From the NCBI GenBank assembly GCA_036877525.1, contig JAZGTH010000071.1, forward strand, positions 4,536,001-4,600,000: 64,000 bases of DNA, given 5' to 3'. Below the pieces are notes generated by a model that was not told the DNA's origin, made no database searches, and was given only the letters and a program-made list of their open reading frames with translations. Both the position numbers and the translations under genes were made by a program. The DNA is from Chromobotia macracanthus (Eukaryota > Chordata > Actinopteri > Cypriniformes > Botiidae). Positions 12,580 through 25,507 of this stretch are shown here, in pieces; positions within the stretch are counted from its first letter, which is position 1, and each line of letters starts with the position of its first letter.

Positions 12580-13254
12580 TAGCGTTTCTATACTGCAGCA
12601 TGCTTGCTAGTATTAGCACTTCATTATCAAAAGAGCAAGGGCAGAGAAAGTTAATCTCCCCCGTTCTCAGCACAGCACACAAAGACTCCATCAGACTAAC
12701 CAAAAAAAAAAAACGCGAGCCCTTAAGTCAGACGCAACACTGCTAAGTCTCCTTGTGCCACTCATAGGGGCTTTCTCTACAAGCTAATTTCCTAATTCCC
12801 CCTTGGCTTTGCTCTGAGTGTAAATCAAATGAGATTCAAGACCCTGTTTTCACCCCTTCTCTTCCTCCTCCACTTCCCCCATCTAGCCTTTTGTTTTAAT
12901 GCCTTTTTCCAGGAGGGGTCCAGGTTATTCCGAGAAAAAGACGGTACCACAAAAAAAACGCCCCTTCCATGACAGGCAGTGTAAATCAGCACCTGCTGTG
13001 CAATCTAATAGCACTGCATGGACCTTATGTACCGCAGGGCTCCACCAGTCACGCATGACTATTATGTACGCGTGCCGACGAGGCAGCAAACAAACGTGCC
13101 GGGCAAAAATCTTTCGAAAAGTAACACCTACGTGTTTATCTCACGTGAAGTTGATGGAGGGCAACGAGCAAAGTCCACAAGCTAACTCACTTTCCTAAGA
13201 AGTCGTATAAAAGGCCAGCTGGGTTTCGAACAGCACTATAACGTTACCAAAAAC
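12580..13254. other. Unique stretch, nothing recognised
   Basis: Contains an A12 run (near 12,702) and an A/C-rich run near 12,945. The 99-codon plus-strand frame at 12,899 begins inside pyrimidine-rich sequence and shows no domain. Confidence 0.4.
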
Positions 13255-13665
13255 TAAACAATAACTTTTCAATTAACTAAAATAAAAATACAAACATAAC
13301 TTTACATAAACTGAAACTAAAATATAATACTGGATGGTATTATAAAAATGGATGAAAACTAATAACATAAAATTCAATTAATTCTTGCTTCAGTTTATAA
13401 TAAACAACATATTTTAAAACCTTTAAACAGCTCATTTACTAGGTAGCAGTAACACCTGACTAGGCTGTGAGAAACATAATGTTAAACATATTTATATGCT
13501 ATCAGTTATCGCAATAACTTGAAATAACGTAAAATACTGAAACTATATACACCAAGAAACTACTAAAACTAAAACGTAATAAAATAAAACCCAATGAAAA
13601 CTAAATTGAAAATAAAACAAATTAAAACAAAATGACTAAACTAATAAACTAAAGTAAAGACTATT
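13255..13665. repeat. A-rich low-complexity region (AACTAAAA-like)
   Basis: Over 400 bases dominated by degenerate ACTAAAA, AATAAAA and AACTAAAAC strings, with almost no G. This is old simple-sequence DNA of a type common in fish genomes, perhaps the remains of a (TAAAAC)-like tract. Confidence 0.7.
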
Positions 13666-14578
13666 ATAAGTCTGGTTTGGAAATGGTCTCGGTGGGCTGG
13701 CAGGTTGAGAGGTGGGCAGGGGAGGGGCCGTGAGTTGAGCTCCCAGCATGTGGCCCTCCATCCGTCAGACTGCCATCCAAGCGGCTCGTCACGTCAGGGC
13801 GTGCTGGAGATACGCCATCGGCACAGCGCGAGGCTCCGAGCCCAGAAAGAGATGGAAAGATTTCTGCACACAGCCCGCAAGCTTCAGATAGTGGAATGGA
13901 GGACAAGCATGAAAGCCTCTGAATGGGAGTTATTTGCTTCGTCAAACTTATTCCGACTGTGTGTGTCAATGTTTCTTTCGTTCGTGTGTGTGCATACACG
14001 TCTTTTCTGATATGCCCTTTTATTGCTACATGACTTATAAAACCACACTCGCTATACTTGATTGCATCGTGACTCTAATTTGCTAGCTCTTAAAGCGTAT
14101 TAAGATTTCACGAGCATGTTGGATATCGTGACAATGCGACGCAGGTGATTATGAATGGCGATTGAGATAAACCAGCAGGGAAGGAAGGCTTACGCTAAAA
14201 TGTTATTCTTTTTTTGAAGCAAACACCAAATTAAAAAAAAAAAAGATTTTGCCATGGATAACTCTGAAAATTCGTAGTGTTGTAAACACGTCACGTTTTG
14301 AACGCCCCCCGCTAAACGCTATGCTACACTAATGAGTAATCCGTTGAGCGGGGGTGCTCTCCATGTTCCGTGTTTGCAGACGTGCTACGACGTGGTGGAC
14401 TCCTGCTCTTTGAGTCACGGCAGGAGAGCGCGTGTAGTTTGTGGCTGCTCGTGAAACGGCTCTTATAAAGTAGAGCTTTACTAAAACACCCATGATTCAT
14501 ATACGTGACTCACGCTGACTCACCCTGGAGCGAGGTAGGGAGTGTGTGTTTGTGCGTGCTACACGTGTATGCGTCACC

Positions 14579-14581
<3 letters not shown>
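13666..14581. other. Unique stretch with GC-rich patches and a TATA-like string
   Basis: GC-rich at 13,680-13,850 and 14,290-14,470. CTCTTATAAAGTAGAGC at about 14,459-14,475 is a TATA-like string downstream of a GC-rich patch (GGAGAGCGCG). No exon or initiation evidence, so it is only a candidate core promoter. The two opposing frames of 100-111 codons at 13,664-14,010 overlap and have no recognised domain. Confidence 0.35.

Positions 14582-14609
<28 letters not shown>
14582..14609. repeat. (GT)14 microsatellite
   Basis: Uninterrupted GT dinucleotides over 28 bases. A CA-rich tract on the same strand follows 150 bases later, so the two are inverted repeats. Confidence 0.95.
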
Positions 14610-14755
14610 CTGCGGGAGATCCTCGGCCTTCAGTGCATAAGTTAAAGTGACAGAGAGGGTCAGTGATGACGTTGAAACATACTAGCAGACCTCTGGCTTC
14701 CAGCTCTTCCCCTCTAGCTTAGGGTCATCACTGTCATTCTGTCTCTGACTCAATA

Positions 14756-14935
14756 ACACACAACACACACACACCTACACACACATACATACACACATAC
14801 ACAAGCCCAACACGCATACACACCCACGCACAACACACATAAACACATGTACAACACACATACATACAACACGCCTATCAACACACAACAAACATACACA
14901 CACACACACACACATACATATACATGCACAACACC
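14756..14935. repeat. Degenerate CA-rich tract
   Basis: About 180 bases of ACACAC interrupted by AACA, CATA and CCCA units. The minus-strand frame here (VCVCVCVYV) is just the translation of the repeat. Confidence 0.9.
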
Positions 14936-15948
14936 ACGTCCAAGCAAGGCTAGGTGGTGTATGATTTTGCTGGCAATGTCAAATTATGCAACACGATAAA
15001 TATCACAATGATTTTAACTTAATTTGGTCGTTTTGTTTCCTAAAGATTGTGTCAGTAGACTAGTTTTTTAAAAATCATCTTTTCTGTTATGGGTATAACA
15101 GCATTTAGTCATCATCATTTTAACAGCAGGAGCGTTCTCTGATTTCATTTTATGTGACCGCTTATGACAATAGTGACACCATTTAAGCCATTTTAAAGCA
15201 AACACATATATTGATATATTCAGGACACACACATTTTTGCTAGCCTGCCTAACCCTAATACCAAGACAGCATATCTTTAGTCAAATCACACACAGATTCC
15301 CACTCACAAACACACACACACGCACACTTACACAAAACGCCTGCGGCAAGCTCTTGCCCTAAAATTAGTCACCCACAGACACATCTCGAACACATCCATA
15401 TGATCTATAAATCACTCGTGAACCACACAACCTTGTTCTGTTGGTTCACCCATCGGTCCTACCAGTGGATTTTCTCGCCCTAAAAAACAGGCCGCTCTTT
15501 CCTCGGCATCTGGGCCTCATCTTTATGGAGGAGATAGGGCGACACACGGGACGATTACTGCACAATTATCAGGGTGATATTTTATCCAGACGACACCGGC
15601 TGCCACAGACCTCGAGTCGCTTGGCACCGTTCGCAGCCTGACTGCCACCAAGCCAGAGCTGTATATCAGTTTACCAAGTCTGTGGGTTGGGGTCCAAGAA
15701 CCATATTCAGAATCTGTTCCATTTGCCCAAGAATTTCAAAAACAGAACGTTCTGTTAACGTTTCTCGAGCATGCATTCTTCTGCAGAGAACACTGTACTC
15801 AACTATTACTAATAACCAATAATAATAGTAAAAACCCTAAAATAAATGTTAACAATAACACCGAAATAAATAAATACATGTATATAAATAAATAACAGTT
15901 GTATGAGGAAATATTTCATCTTTACAAGTACTAAAAGAATTTAATGAT
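14936..15948. other. Unique AT-rich stretch
   Basis: A short CA-rich patch at about 15,305-15,333; otherwise unique. AATAAATAAATA-type strings near 15,840-15,895. No exon recognised; the frames at 15,441-15,822 are short and overlap. Confidence 0.4.
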
Positions 15949-16045
15949 ATCGTTAAGAAATCGTTAAGGTACCGAAATCGTTGAGAAATCGTTAAGGAAG
16001 CAAAATTGTTAAGAAATCATTAAGGAACTGAAATCGTTAAAATTC
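15949..16045. repeat. 28-bp tandem array, 3.4 units
   Basis: Units begin at 15,949, 15,977, 16,005 and 16,033, exactly 28 bases apart. Each begins ATCGTTAAGAAATCGTTAAG (or a close variant) and ends with an 8-base spacer like GTACCGAA. Each unit is itself a near-dimer of AATCGTTAAG. The third unit has G-to-A and C-to-T type changes (ATTGTT, ATCATT), consistent with decay. 28 is not a multiple of three, so it is not coding. Confidence 0.85.
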
Positions 16046-17400
16046 TTTACTGTGATGAATGATTTCGGGCAGGGTGGGTGGGGCGGGGGGTGGTGTGCAG
16101 GCTGAGGTGAGGAGGGAAAAAAAACAAAAACTCTTCACACATTTTTGCACACATGCACACGCAAAACTCACAAACAAGCAGCCGGCGTCCTCGGCTTTGT
16201 GTGTAATTAAATTCAATAAATAAGCAAAGGTGAAGAAATAAATCAAGTGGAAACTGATGAACAACAGGAGATTAAATGCCATCGAGGCGTGCAAACAAAT
16301 ATTTCAATACCGCTTTTAATAGAGGACGCGCACACATGCCCGTGCGCCCGCACTCCGCCCTCCCGACACAGCTGTTGAGCACTGCTGCAATGCACATTCC
16401 CCAAAATAATAATCACTATCATCACCATCCACAGCTCCAGAGGCACAACACACACTCGGCCCTCCAAAACGTGAGTGCGTCATCTCCTCCAAAGCTGGAA
16501 CACAAGTCTTTATTAATGACTATCGAAGTTGCAATTAACACTGAATAATACATGAACTACAGCTGTGCGAAGCTGAATAAAGCTGGTAATTAGGTGCTAA
16601 AGAGGAGGGGAAAATGGCTCCTGTGAATATTAATGAGCTCATTAAAACCGAAAGGAACCGGTAGACTGAGGTAAGGACACGCCCACTCATGCTGCCCCTC
16701 GGTCATGGTGCCCTCCTGATGTATTCTAAGTGCCATTGCTTAGTAGGCTATGACCACTGGCAGACAACAGGAGACAGAGTTCGTAATGCATTTTACATGC
16801 GTAATGTGATGTACTTTGGAGTCAATATTCACGTAGGGCGGGACTTGGGTTCCTACAATATTTGACTGGCTATCTATCAACAAAAAAGGGCAAAGAAAAT
16901 ATTACATTTAAGTGAAAGATTATGAAAACGTGAACTTTATCTTTCAGAATAACATGCAAGCTTAATTGTTTGATTACAACGATGAATCATGATTAATCAT
17001 TTTAAATAAGACCGCATTATTTCGGAAAGTAGGCTAAATAAAACACAAAAATTTTCATTCTGTCATTTTCTAACTTCAATTCCTCCATGCTGTGGGATGT
17101 TGCATTCACTTCAGCTTATGAGTTTTGTGAGTTTTTGTGACAGGTTTCAAATTATCCTTTATTGGTCCAAAAATGTCTTCTACAGGGTCAGCTTTTGCCA
17201 TCCTCTTCCTTTCATTATGACATCCTTGCCTCCCACATGTGCATGTGTGTTTAAAACCACATAAAGGTCTCAGTGAAAGGTTCTTTAGAGTGAATACAAT
17301 TTAATGGTGGGCTGATCTGGAGAGGTTTTATACATCAGTTGATGATTTGTGGTGCCCTTATAAACAGAAAAGGTTTTAGGATCAACCTTGTATAAAATAG
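16046..17400. other. Unique block with candidate conserved elements
   Basis: 16,195-16,330 and 16,540-16,680 have even base composition and dense homeodomain cores (TAATTA, ATTAA, TAATGAG) and look like conserved non-coding elements, by appearance only. No exon recognised. G-run sequence near 16,065-16,095. Confidence 0.35.
16630..16645. promoter_or_regulatory. Perfect homeodomain-type palindrome
   Basis: TTAATGAGCTCATTAA is a perfect 16-base palindrome with two outward TAAT-type cores. It sits in unique sequence that also has GGTAATTAGG 40 bases upstream. Could be a homeodomain dimer site; chance is possible. Confidence 0.35.
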
Positions 17401-20317
17401 ACTTTACATAACCTTCATCATTTCACAAGGTCACTGTAACAGTCCTCCTAAAAAGATAAATACCCTGTAAGTGCATAAAGTGCACCACTAGTTTTTAAAC
17501 TGCTTTCTGGACACTCCCCCATTTGGTATTGGTTGACCAAAGAGATAGCCCCACCTCAAACGTACACCATTGGTTGAGCCAGTGTTGCAGTGTCTAGCTG
17601 GTGGGGAACTCAAATGCACATTAAACTGGGATAGTAGAAAGTTTATAAATACTAAAACTGAAACCTTAATCTTTAAGGGAATTTGGATATAAGATATTAA
17701 TAGTTTAAGCAACTAAATAACATTTAAGGCTAGTGGTTACTCAGACAGCGTATTACAAAAATTGGCCAACCAAACAAAAAGGGACCCGACCACTGTGGCC
17801 CCACCTCTCCTCCACCTCTGCAACAAACTTGGTTTCTTCATATAAACGACAAAACCTCCTGTTTGTTTATTACTTTCGTGTGCTTCAGAAAGAGAGAGAG
17901 AGAGGGAGAGCCAATGGCCTGCAATTGAAACTACAAGGACAAAATCACTATTTTCGGCCCCCAGCAGAATTCGCATACCCCTTGCACCCCAACTACCCCC
18001 CACCCCACCTTTCTCGTGTCTCTTTCATTCTGGTCTTAACAGCTGCTCTCTCTACATTATCAACCCCCCTCCTTCGTTTGCCTGCCCTTTTCTGATAATC
18101 CCCACTCCCACATGCTATAAGTTCCCCTTAGACGCCCGGCTGCTGAGTTGTTGTTTAGCTGCTGGCTGGCATTTGTCTATTGTTCCTCCAAGTTTTTCCC
18201 TCCCCCGGTACAATAAGATGGATTTTGACTTGGCGTGCCAGTTTGTTCAGAACAGTGGCTGAAGGCTGCAGCAGAGCTGTGGACTGGTAATTGGCTTGTC
18301 CTTTAAACCAGGCCATTCTGGTGACACTTCTCGCCATCGACTGCTTTAAGTTGCAGAATTGAGTTTAAGAACGTTTTGTTTTGCTTATTAGAAATCGAGC
18401 GCCATGCTGCAAAAATTAAATTCTTATCGAATGGCCTTGTCTTGTTTTCCACTAAAAACATATAAACATCCATAAAGTGGGATAAATCCACCTGATTCGC
18501 GGAACTGTGCGAGGCAATAAGATTTGTTTTCAGAGAATGCATCTTGAATATAATATTAGCAATTTCTATTTTTCTGCCTAAAACTGACAACGCAACAAAA
18601 CAAAATATACGTCTATCCGAAGTACATACTTTGAAGAAAAAGTTTTGCATATCAATTGAATCAATCTCGTTTTAACATTTTAATTATTTTTACAGGAAAA
18701 CAAGCCTAAGTAAATGTTTTTTTTGCAGGGTATCGCTAAAGCACTTTGCTGCATTTCAGCAAAGACAAGTCAGAGCAATAGAAAAGGTGACACAAATGCT
18801 ACAGCTAGCACATAGCATTAATGAAGTGCCCTTTGACCTCTAACACAATGGCCCACAGCCTGGTAGTCTATCAGCTTTTATTGGGTTGTGCTAAATCATG
18901 TCTCGCTCAGGCCCCAGGTTGATCTAAATCATTGTAATGAAATGCATGATGTCAACTGAGGGCTAAAGTTCATATGGACAGTCAGTGTGTGTGCGCGCCG
19001 CTGCTAGCATGACGTGTAATAATGACACATCGATTTAATTGTACACAGTGCTGTGTTTCGAAAAGGGTTTCATTTGCATCCTCATAATTGTTGTTAACCT
19101 ATAAATCCATATTTTCAGGAAATAAATGTCTCCTAATTTGGCATGCTTAAAACACAGCTCAATGAATTAAGTACAGTATGAATGAGTTAATGAAGTTATA
19201 GTAAGATTTGTAAAGAATACAGTTATACTGTTACGCATGGTCTGTTCTAGCACATGCTTTAATATATATTTTGAATGCAATTTTAGGCCAGAATATGCTG
19301 GCCAATGAGAAACCTTGGTTGATTATAAGAAACCTTCAATTCTTGCAAATCTCTGATTACAGATTTTGACGGCATTATCTGGGAATTAAAATCTTGTTAA
19401 AACAGTTAAGCATGCATTAATGCAAGAATAAAGATCAAATTATTTTTCAAAAATACGGAATTATAAATTCATTAACATGCAAATCATTAAAAACGGTTAA
19501 TAATTTTATCTCATTCGCAAGTCTCGCTTTGAAGATACAAATCTCTTTCAAAACACTCAAATCTTTACGGCATCAATTTATTTTCACACAAGGCCTCGTT
19601 TATTTTCTTTCTATAGACCAATGATCAGTAATCAATACAAGTGTCACAGCATGGCAGTCCATTGCAGGAAATGACAATTACAGCGCTTCATTTTGTAAAA
19701 TCCACTACATGCCGAGCTGCAGTGACTCAAGGCGAGCCAAAAGCAGCCTTCAAAGAACGTGTTTTTCAAATAAGTCTGATTAAAGGTTTGGTCTGAGACT
19801 AAATAAATAAATCAAGGCTATCTGATCTGCTCAGCTGCCAATGTCAACTACACTCGAAAAGCCGTGAATCAACACAACACAGATTCACCTAATAACCCTG
19901 ACAGGTTCGGGCATCAGTCACGGGGAGCTTCTGGCTCATTCGTGGCATTCCCATTGGGAGATGTTCACCTGCTTACAGACTTCCGAGCGGGATTTCTTGC
20001 CGCTTCATCATGGCTCTAATTTGCTTGATTAGCTAAAACAAACTCTGCGTTTCTTCCCGTGCGTCGACGATTTATCACGGTCCATCCCCGTGTCATGTAT
20101 TCTATGTGAGTAATCTAATATAAAAATGTAAGGGAATTGTTTCAAACACTGCGCATCAGATGGAAACAAGATATATGTGTGATAGCGGTGCTGTTAAAGG
20201 AATGATTTGAGCATCTCTCTTGAATGCACCTCCTCTACTCAAACAGTGAGCTTTACATTTTAATCTTTAAAGGAATATTGCAGAGCTTAAAGCTGAAGGA
20301 TGTCATTTCTGTGGGCT
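17401..20317. other. Unique stretch, candidate conserved block at its right end
   Basis: Includes short GA (17,889-17,906) and pyrimidine-rich runs. 17,490-17,660 shares a TGCACATTAA(A/G)CTGG string with 20,756, so may hold a short dispersed repeat. 19,600-20,100 has even composition, few simple repeats and clustered TAAT/GATTA cores (for example TAATTTGCTTGATTAGC near 20,019), like a conserved non-coding element. No exon recognised. Confidence 0.35.
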
Positions 20318-20602
20318 CCCAGCTAACAATTTTAGGTTGTAAGAATGCTCCCTAATATTTCCATTAAGAAACAAAAACGTTACTTGAATGTTCTAGGAAT
20401 GTTTTATTGTTGGGCTAAGATGTCATTCAAACATTTTTTAATTCTATGACATTTTTCAAATGTTCCACTAACAACTTAAGAATAACATTTTTTTGATATA
20501 TAACGTTAAAAAACATTCTACTAACGTTGCCAAGAACCTTGAGAACTGATAACTTTGAGAGAATGCTAGCCAATGTTCTGAGAACGTCTCCTGTTTGCCG
20601 TG
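20318..20602 (+). mobile_element. CAGCTAACA-type MITE, copy 3
   Basis: Begins CCCAGCTAACAATTTTAGG and follows the family block order to GAGAACGTCTCCTGTTTGCC. The right terminal repeat is mutated (TGTTTGCCG for TGTTAGCTG). About 285 bp. Confidence 0.75.
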
Positions 20603-21521
20603 TTTTTGAACATACTCATCATAAGCCATTGGTCAGAAGCACAGATGGCCCTTCCCTAAACTCCCTAAACAAACATTGATGCAACAATATCGACAGCAAA
20701 AGTGTTTAGCGTTTTGGAAATCAACCTACGGCACGAACAACCTACTTACAGTTGCACATTAAGCTGGAATAGAAGAATGTATCAAAAATAAACAAACAAA
20801 ACTAAAACTGCCTATAAATACATTCATACACATGTATGTATTTTACTAAACTAGGGCACAAATGTGGGAATATTAAATAAACCAAAAACAAAACATATAG
20901 GAGCATGACGTATAAACGTGACAAAACATTGCTTAAAGGAGAAAGACGGTGCAATATTAAACGATTTCATACAAAAACCCCGATTACTAGACACATTTGA
21001 AGAACAAAGGGCGTAATCATCTCTTAGCTAGCTGATGTGCTTTATTGCTAGCATTGCTCATTATGATGTCATAAAGGAATCGTGACAGTACAAGAATCGA
21101 GCTACAAGTGCCTATTGTGTTCAATAAAGACAGAGAATCAGCAACACAGAGGCCAGACACCTTAAATAGCACGTTGCGTTCTCCGCGAGGGGCAACATCA
21201 ATAGTATTCAAGCGAGAGTCTCGCTGCAAAAACATCATCAAAACAAAGAGACTCAGAAAATCCCTGGCTGGCCGCCTTTGAGCGGAGAGAGAAATCTCAC
21301 ATCTTTGACAGCCTTTGTGAGGGCAGCGTGTCTGTTTGTCGAAGGCAGGGGTTGGGGGAGGTGGGCCGACTTACGTCAGCTAGCATGTGCGTGCTGCTTC
21401 TGCTAGCATCTCTGAACTCGGCTTCAAAGGCATGTTTTGGCAGGAGCTTTCATACCGTTACACGCTGGCCCACTGCTGCTCTCCCGAGAGGAAAGAGAGA
21501 CAAGTAACAAGAGGAATAGAT

Positions 21522-21574
<53 letters not shown>

Positions 21575-21666
21575 GAGCTGGAACGCCTCATCTATGCACA
21601 ACGTTTCTATGATGTGCTGATTTCTTGAAGTTGCAACAAATATTAGTTTATTGCAGCGAGAACTCG
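20603..21666. other. Unique stretch with GA tract
   Basis: Unique AT-rich sequence, then a GC-richer segment (21,270-21,480) before the GA tract. The 77-codon frame at 21,387 ends in a REREREREM run and is rejected. Confidence 0.4.
21531..21571. repeat. (AG)20 microsatellite
   Basis: Uninterrupted AG over about 41 bases, preceded by imperfect GA units from 21,521. Confidence 0.95.
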
Positions 21667-21961
21667 CCCAGCTATCAGGGACCGTTCTTAGAACGCTGGC
21701 TAACAGTCTGTAACTGCTCTCTCAAAGTTATCAAAATTAGTTCTAGCAGTTAGTAATAACAATATTTTTAAGCTGTTAGTGGAACATTTTTTAAACATTA
21801 CAGAATAAAATGTTTGAATAACGTTCTTATAACCAAGCGATAACGTTAATACAACATCTAAAAAACTATGTTCTGAATGTTCCAAGAACTTTCAAAATAA
21901 CATTAACGTTTTTGTTACTTAATGGTAACATTCTTACAACCTAAACATTTGGTTAGTTGGG
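21667..21961 (-). mobile_element. CAGCTAACA-type MITE, copy 4
   Basis: Minus orientation: starts CCCAGCTATCAGGGACCGTT, ends ACCTAAACATTTGGTTAGTTGGG. About 295 bp; both terminal repeats carry one or two changes. Confidence 0.75.
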
Positions 21962-23912
21962 TACACTTCAGAGATGGGAATTATATGGTATTTAATGATT
22001 CTGTTTCGATTTCCTTTAATGGTTCTTTAATGGTTTAATTTTACTGTATATACTATACTCTGGTCATACTGTATGTTTGTGAATACATGCAACTAGTCAC
22101 AGCAGCACCAATTATTCCAGAAAATTCAGTATTTTTACGAATGCATCCATTCCGAAAGAGAACCAGTACTCCGTTCCCAACCCTTCAAATGACCATCCCA
22201 ATTCCTCAAAATTTCACTCTTAATGGTAATCTACAACCTCAAAACTACACCTCACGGATAAGCGCTGAGGTACAATTTCGAAAAGCGGGCAGCCTCGCCC
22301 CTTTTTTTTTTAGATCACGGCACTCGATATATTTTTCTGCGAAAGGCTGCAGGTTTGCGCGGTTGGGCGGATGTTTAAGGGGGTCACGTAGTAGTGATGG
22401 ATTAAAATATCTGTACCAAATGAACCCTATGTGGACACAGCTGTCTCGGCCAGAATGAAAGTCATTGCTCAGGGCCGGTGACTGAGCAGTGCTGTGCTGA
22501 AAGTCTTAATGAAAGCAGCAATTCCTTTGGTTCTGCCACCTTTCCCCCCTTTGTCCTCCTATCTGCTCCAACCACCCAGCTGTTAATCATCATGCAAGTT
22601 CCAACAAGATGAAACGATGACAGGAAGATAAAAGGAAAACTGATACACGAGTAGGAATGAAGCCAGCTTTGACACCTCCGTCATCTCGTTATATATTCCG
22701 CAACTAGAGATTTTAACAAGGAAAATTTATTAAAAGCAAATTTGCGCCCGCTGATAGCTTTGTTCATTTACAAGCAACATTTACTTTGTTTGAGCGTGAC
22801 TGAAAAACGTAATTTAAACATATAAACCACACAAATATCTCTGCTTGCGTTCTGCAGGCATTCATAACGCAACTTTACCAGTGCAATGTATAAAAGCAAT
22901 ACAACTAACTGACCAAAAAATAAACTGTGTAGTACTAAACCAATACACAGGTTTCTGCATCTGAAATACAGATTCTCAACTATTTTTTGCCTTTGAACTT
23001 GATTTCAAATTCATGGTGTTGGTCGAGAAACGACAGTTTAGCGAATTCGCAAAAAGGTTTGCTAACAGCGAAACAGATACAAAACATCGGAAGACCCCCG
23101 TGCAGCTTCCGTCGCTTTTAATGCCAGCTGGAACCCACAACAAAAGGAAGACGGACTCAGCTGAGCCTTCATCTCTCCAGCTCCATCTCGCATACTTCAT
23201 ATTCCTTCTCTTTATCTCCTCCGAGACGCGCGTGACGCTCTCCTCCCCCTCCTAATTTGTTCATGTTTCCTTTCTTATTCCGCATATCTTCCCTTTCATG
23301 CTTGTTTCTTGGCTCCCCTCGCCACTCTGCCTCTCTCTTTTCATATTTCTCCTCGCACTCTTTTCTCTCACTCTTTATCTCTGCTTCATACGAAATAACC
23401 GCGCACTCGGGTGATGATAATGAGGTTGTTCATCCAGAACTTCAAACCCGAGCCTCTCCGCCCGATTCGAAAACAAACCTACTCCCGGAACAAATATTTT
23501 GACAAACAGACTCGCAGGCGAATGGAGGTGTGCTTGATTTTTTTGTGTCACGTTTTCCGATTCACGCATCAATGGAAAAAGTAGAATGAAAATAATAAGC
23601 AACGAAGATAGTGCCTGAAGTGCTTCTTGCTTGATTTTCAATAAAAAAAATTGTTCAGCTGAAAATTAAAATCATGCTCTTATGTTTATTCAAATGAGTA
23701 TGTTGTTGTTTTGCATGTGGAACATAGGAAGAGCTATTTTGAGGGATTTTTACGTAGCTCTTTTCCATACAATAATAGTTCATGGTTACCACGGCTTCAA
23801 AAAGGACAAAAAACAATGACTCTATGCTCTATATTTCTCCTGAATACAGCACCCAAGCTATATGAGTGACTTGCTTTTACAGTATTTAACCTATTTGGAT
23901 TCTGACAGACAT
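21962..23912. other. Unique stretch, nothing coding recognised
   Basis: 22,250-22,380 is GC-richer; the 123-codon plus frame over it (22,087-22,458) has no domain and runs through a T-run (FFF). 23,220-23,400 is pyrimidine-rich (TCTCCTC, CTTTTCTCTC). No exon supported. Confidence 0.4.
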
Positions 23913-24243
23913 CCCAGCTGACAAATTTAGGTTGTAAGAACATTTCCCTAACATTTACATTAAGTAACAAAAATGTAAAAAATTTTATTTTGAAGGTTCT
24001 TGGAACGTTGTCCAATTCTCCAGAATGTCCAATTCTTTTAGACGTTGTATTAGCATTATTGCTTGGTTATTCAAACTTTTTAATTTTGTAGTGTTTTTAG
24101 AACGTTCCACTGAATAACAGGAATAACGCTTTTCCTACATATGATATGTGTTAACAACGTTACTGCAAGAATGTTTTTATAACTTTGAGAACTTTTAGAC
24201 ACAACGTTAGCCAATATTCTGAAAACATTCCCTGTTAGCTAGG
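23913..24243 (+). mobile_element. CAGCTAACA-type MITE, copy 5
   Basis: Begins CCCAGCTGACAAATTTAGG and ends CATTCCCTGTTAGCTAGG. At about 331 bp it is the longest copy: the part reading AACGTTGTCCAATTCTCCAG is followed by a second TCCAATTCTTTTAG, a short internal duplication. Confidence 0.75.
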
Positions 24244-25507
24244 ATTAGGCCTATGAAACCATGAACTCTTGTTGTAAAGCAAGAGCTAAATGAACATTCC
24301 TCAGAATTCATCCAGCGTACAGGAAATAACAGCATACAGTACAAATAAAGATGGCAAATAAATAATAACAATTAATAACAATTTTTGTTGTGAGTGAACA
24401 ATTCTTTAAATATTTGCCAGCAGTGGACCGATGTGATATTTCTGTATTTGAGACAGAAAGGTAATTAGAGAAATAAAAAGTGGAAGAGATGATGGAATGG
24501 TTCAAGCAATAGCTGTGCTATTCCCATCATGCATCATGCTAAATTGGTTGGCCAACGTATTGCACATGCGACCCCATTAATAGCAGCCGGTCTGTAATTG
24601 TAATTGCAGGCACTGAAAAATAAAAACGTAATACTATGTTATCATGCCGTTTTTACCAAAAAGCTAATTAATATAGAGAAATTAGCCCAGCTTGGCATAA
24701 TTAAACAATATACAGAAGATCTATAGGTCTATAGTAACTGTAGTATTCCTATTAAGTTGATTGGCTGGGACGTTAGATTAGCTTGGTTCTAGAAACATTT
24801 TTTAACCAATCACCTGAGCCTCAAATGTCATGTGACTAAAACAGCATCCTGAGGAAAGCTGATTGGCTGATGGCACCACAGGAATACACAACACTGCTGA
24901 AAGCTCATTTCACGCTTCTAAGCCTCCCAAGAAATACCCCTGTTAAAATATCCATTTAAATATAAAATATTTGCGGAATATAACAAGAATACAAAATGTA
25001 AACATAAAAATGAAATGAACTTAAAGCACCAGACATTTTACGCATAATGTCTGACTGTTGCGAGCTTTAACGCGTCATAGCATGGACTCGTTTGTTTTAG
25101 CAGAAATGGCGAACTGGATGGCGACAGTTTGGGAAATTCAAAATCAGTAGTGTAAAACGAAGGACCATTTTCGCTCACGCTCATCAGAGCTGTAATCATT
25201 TCTCTTGTCTGGCTATCAACCGCATGCGCAGGTCGCCGTAATTCCACCGCGTTTGCCGCGCGCGTCCGGGCCGTGTGCGAGACTGCTGGGAGACGGCCGC
25301 AGACAGGGCCCTGCTGCTGTAATGGGGAAGCTGTAGAAATGAGTCTGTGTGCTGTGGTGTACTTTAAGGTAGTTCATCTCTGCAATGAATAGTCCCCTAT
25401 GGGCCGGATGCTTAATGGCATTTATTAATAGAAGCATGTAGCCAGTAGTTTGGGCCAGAGCCCTCTGAGAGCCCTTTATTAAAGTGTCTGGACATAAAGA
25501 GAGAAGG

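Noticed and set aside
14756..14935. Valine/cysteine-rich peptide on the minus strand
   Set aside because: Direct translation of the CA-rich tract.
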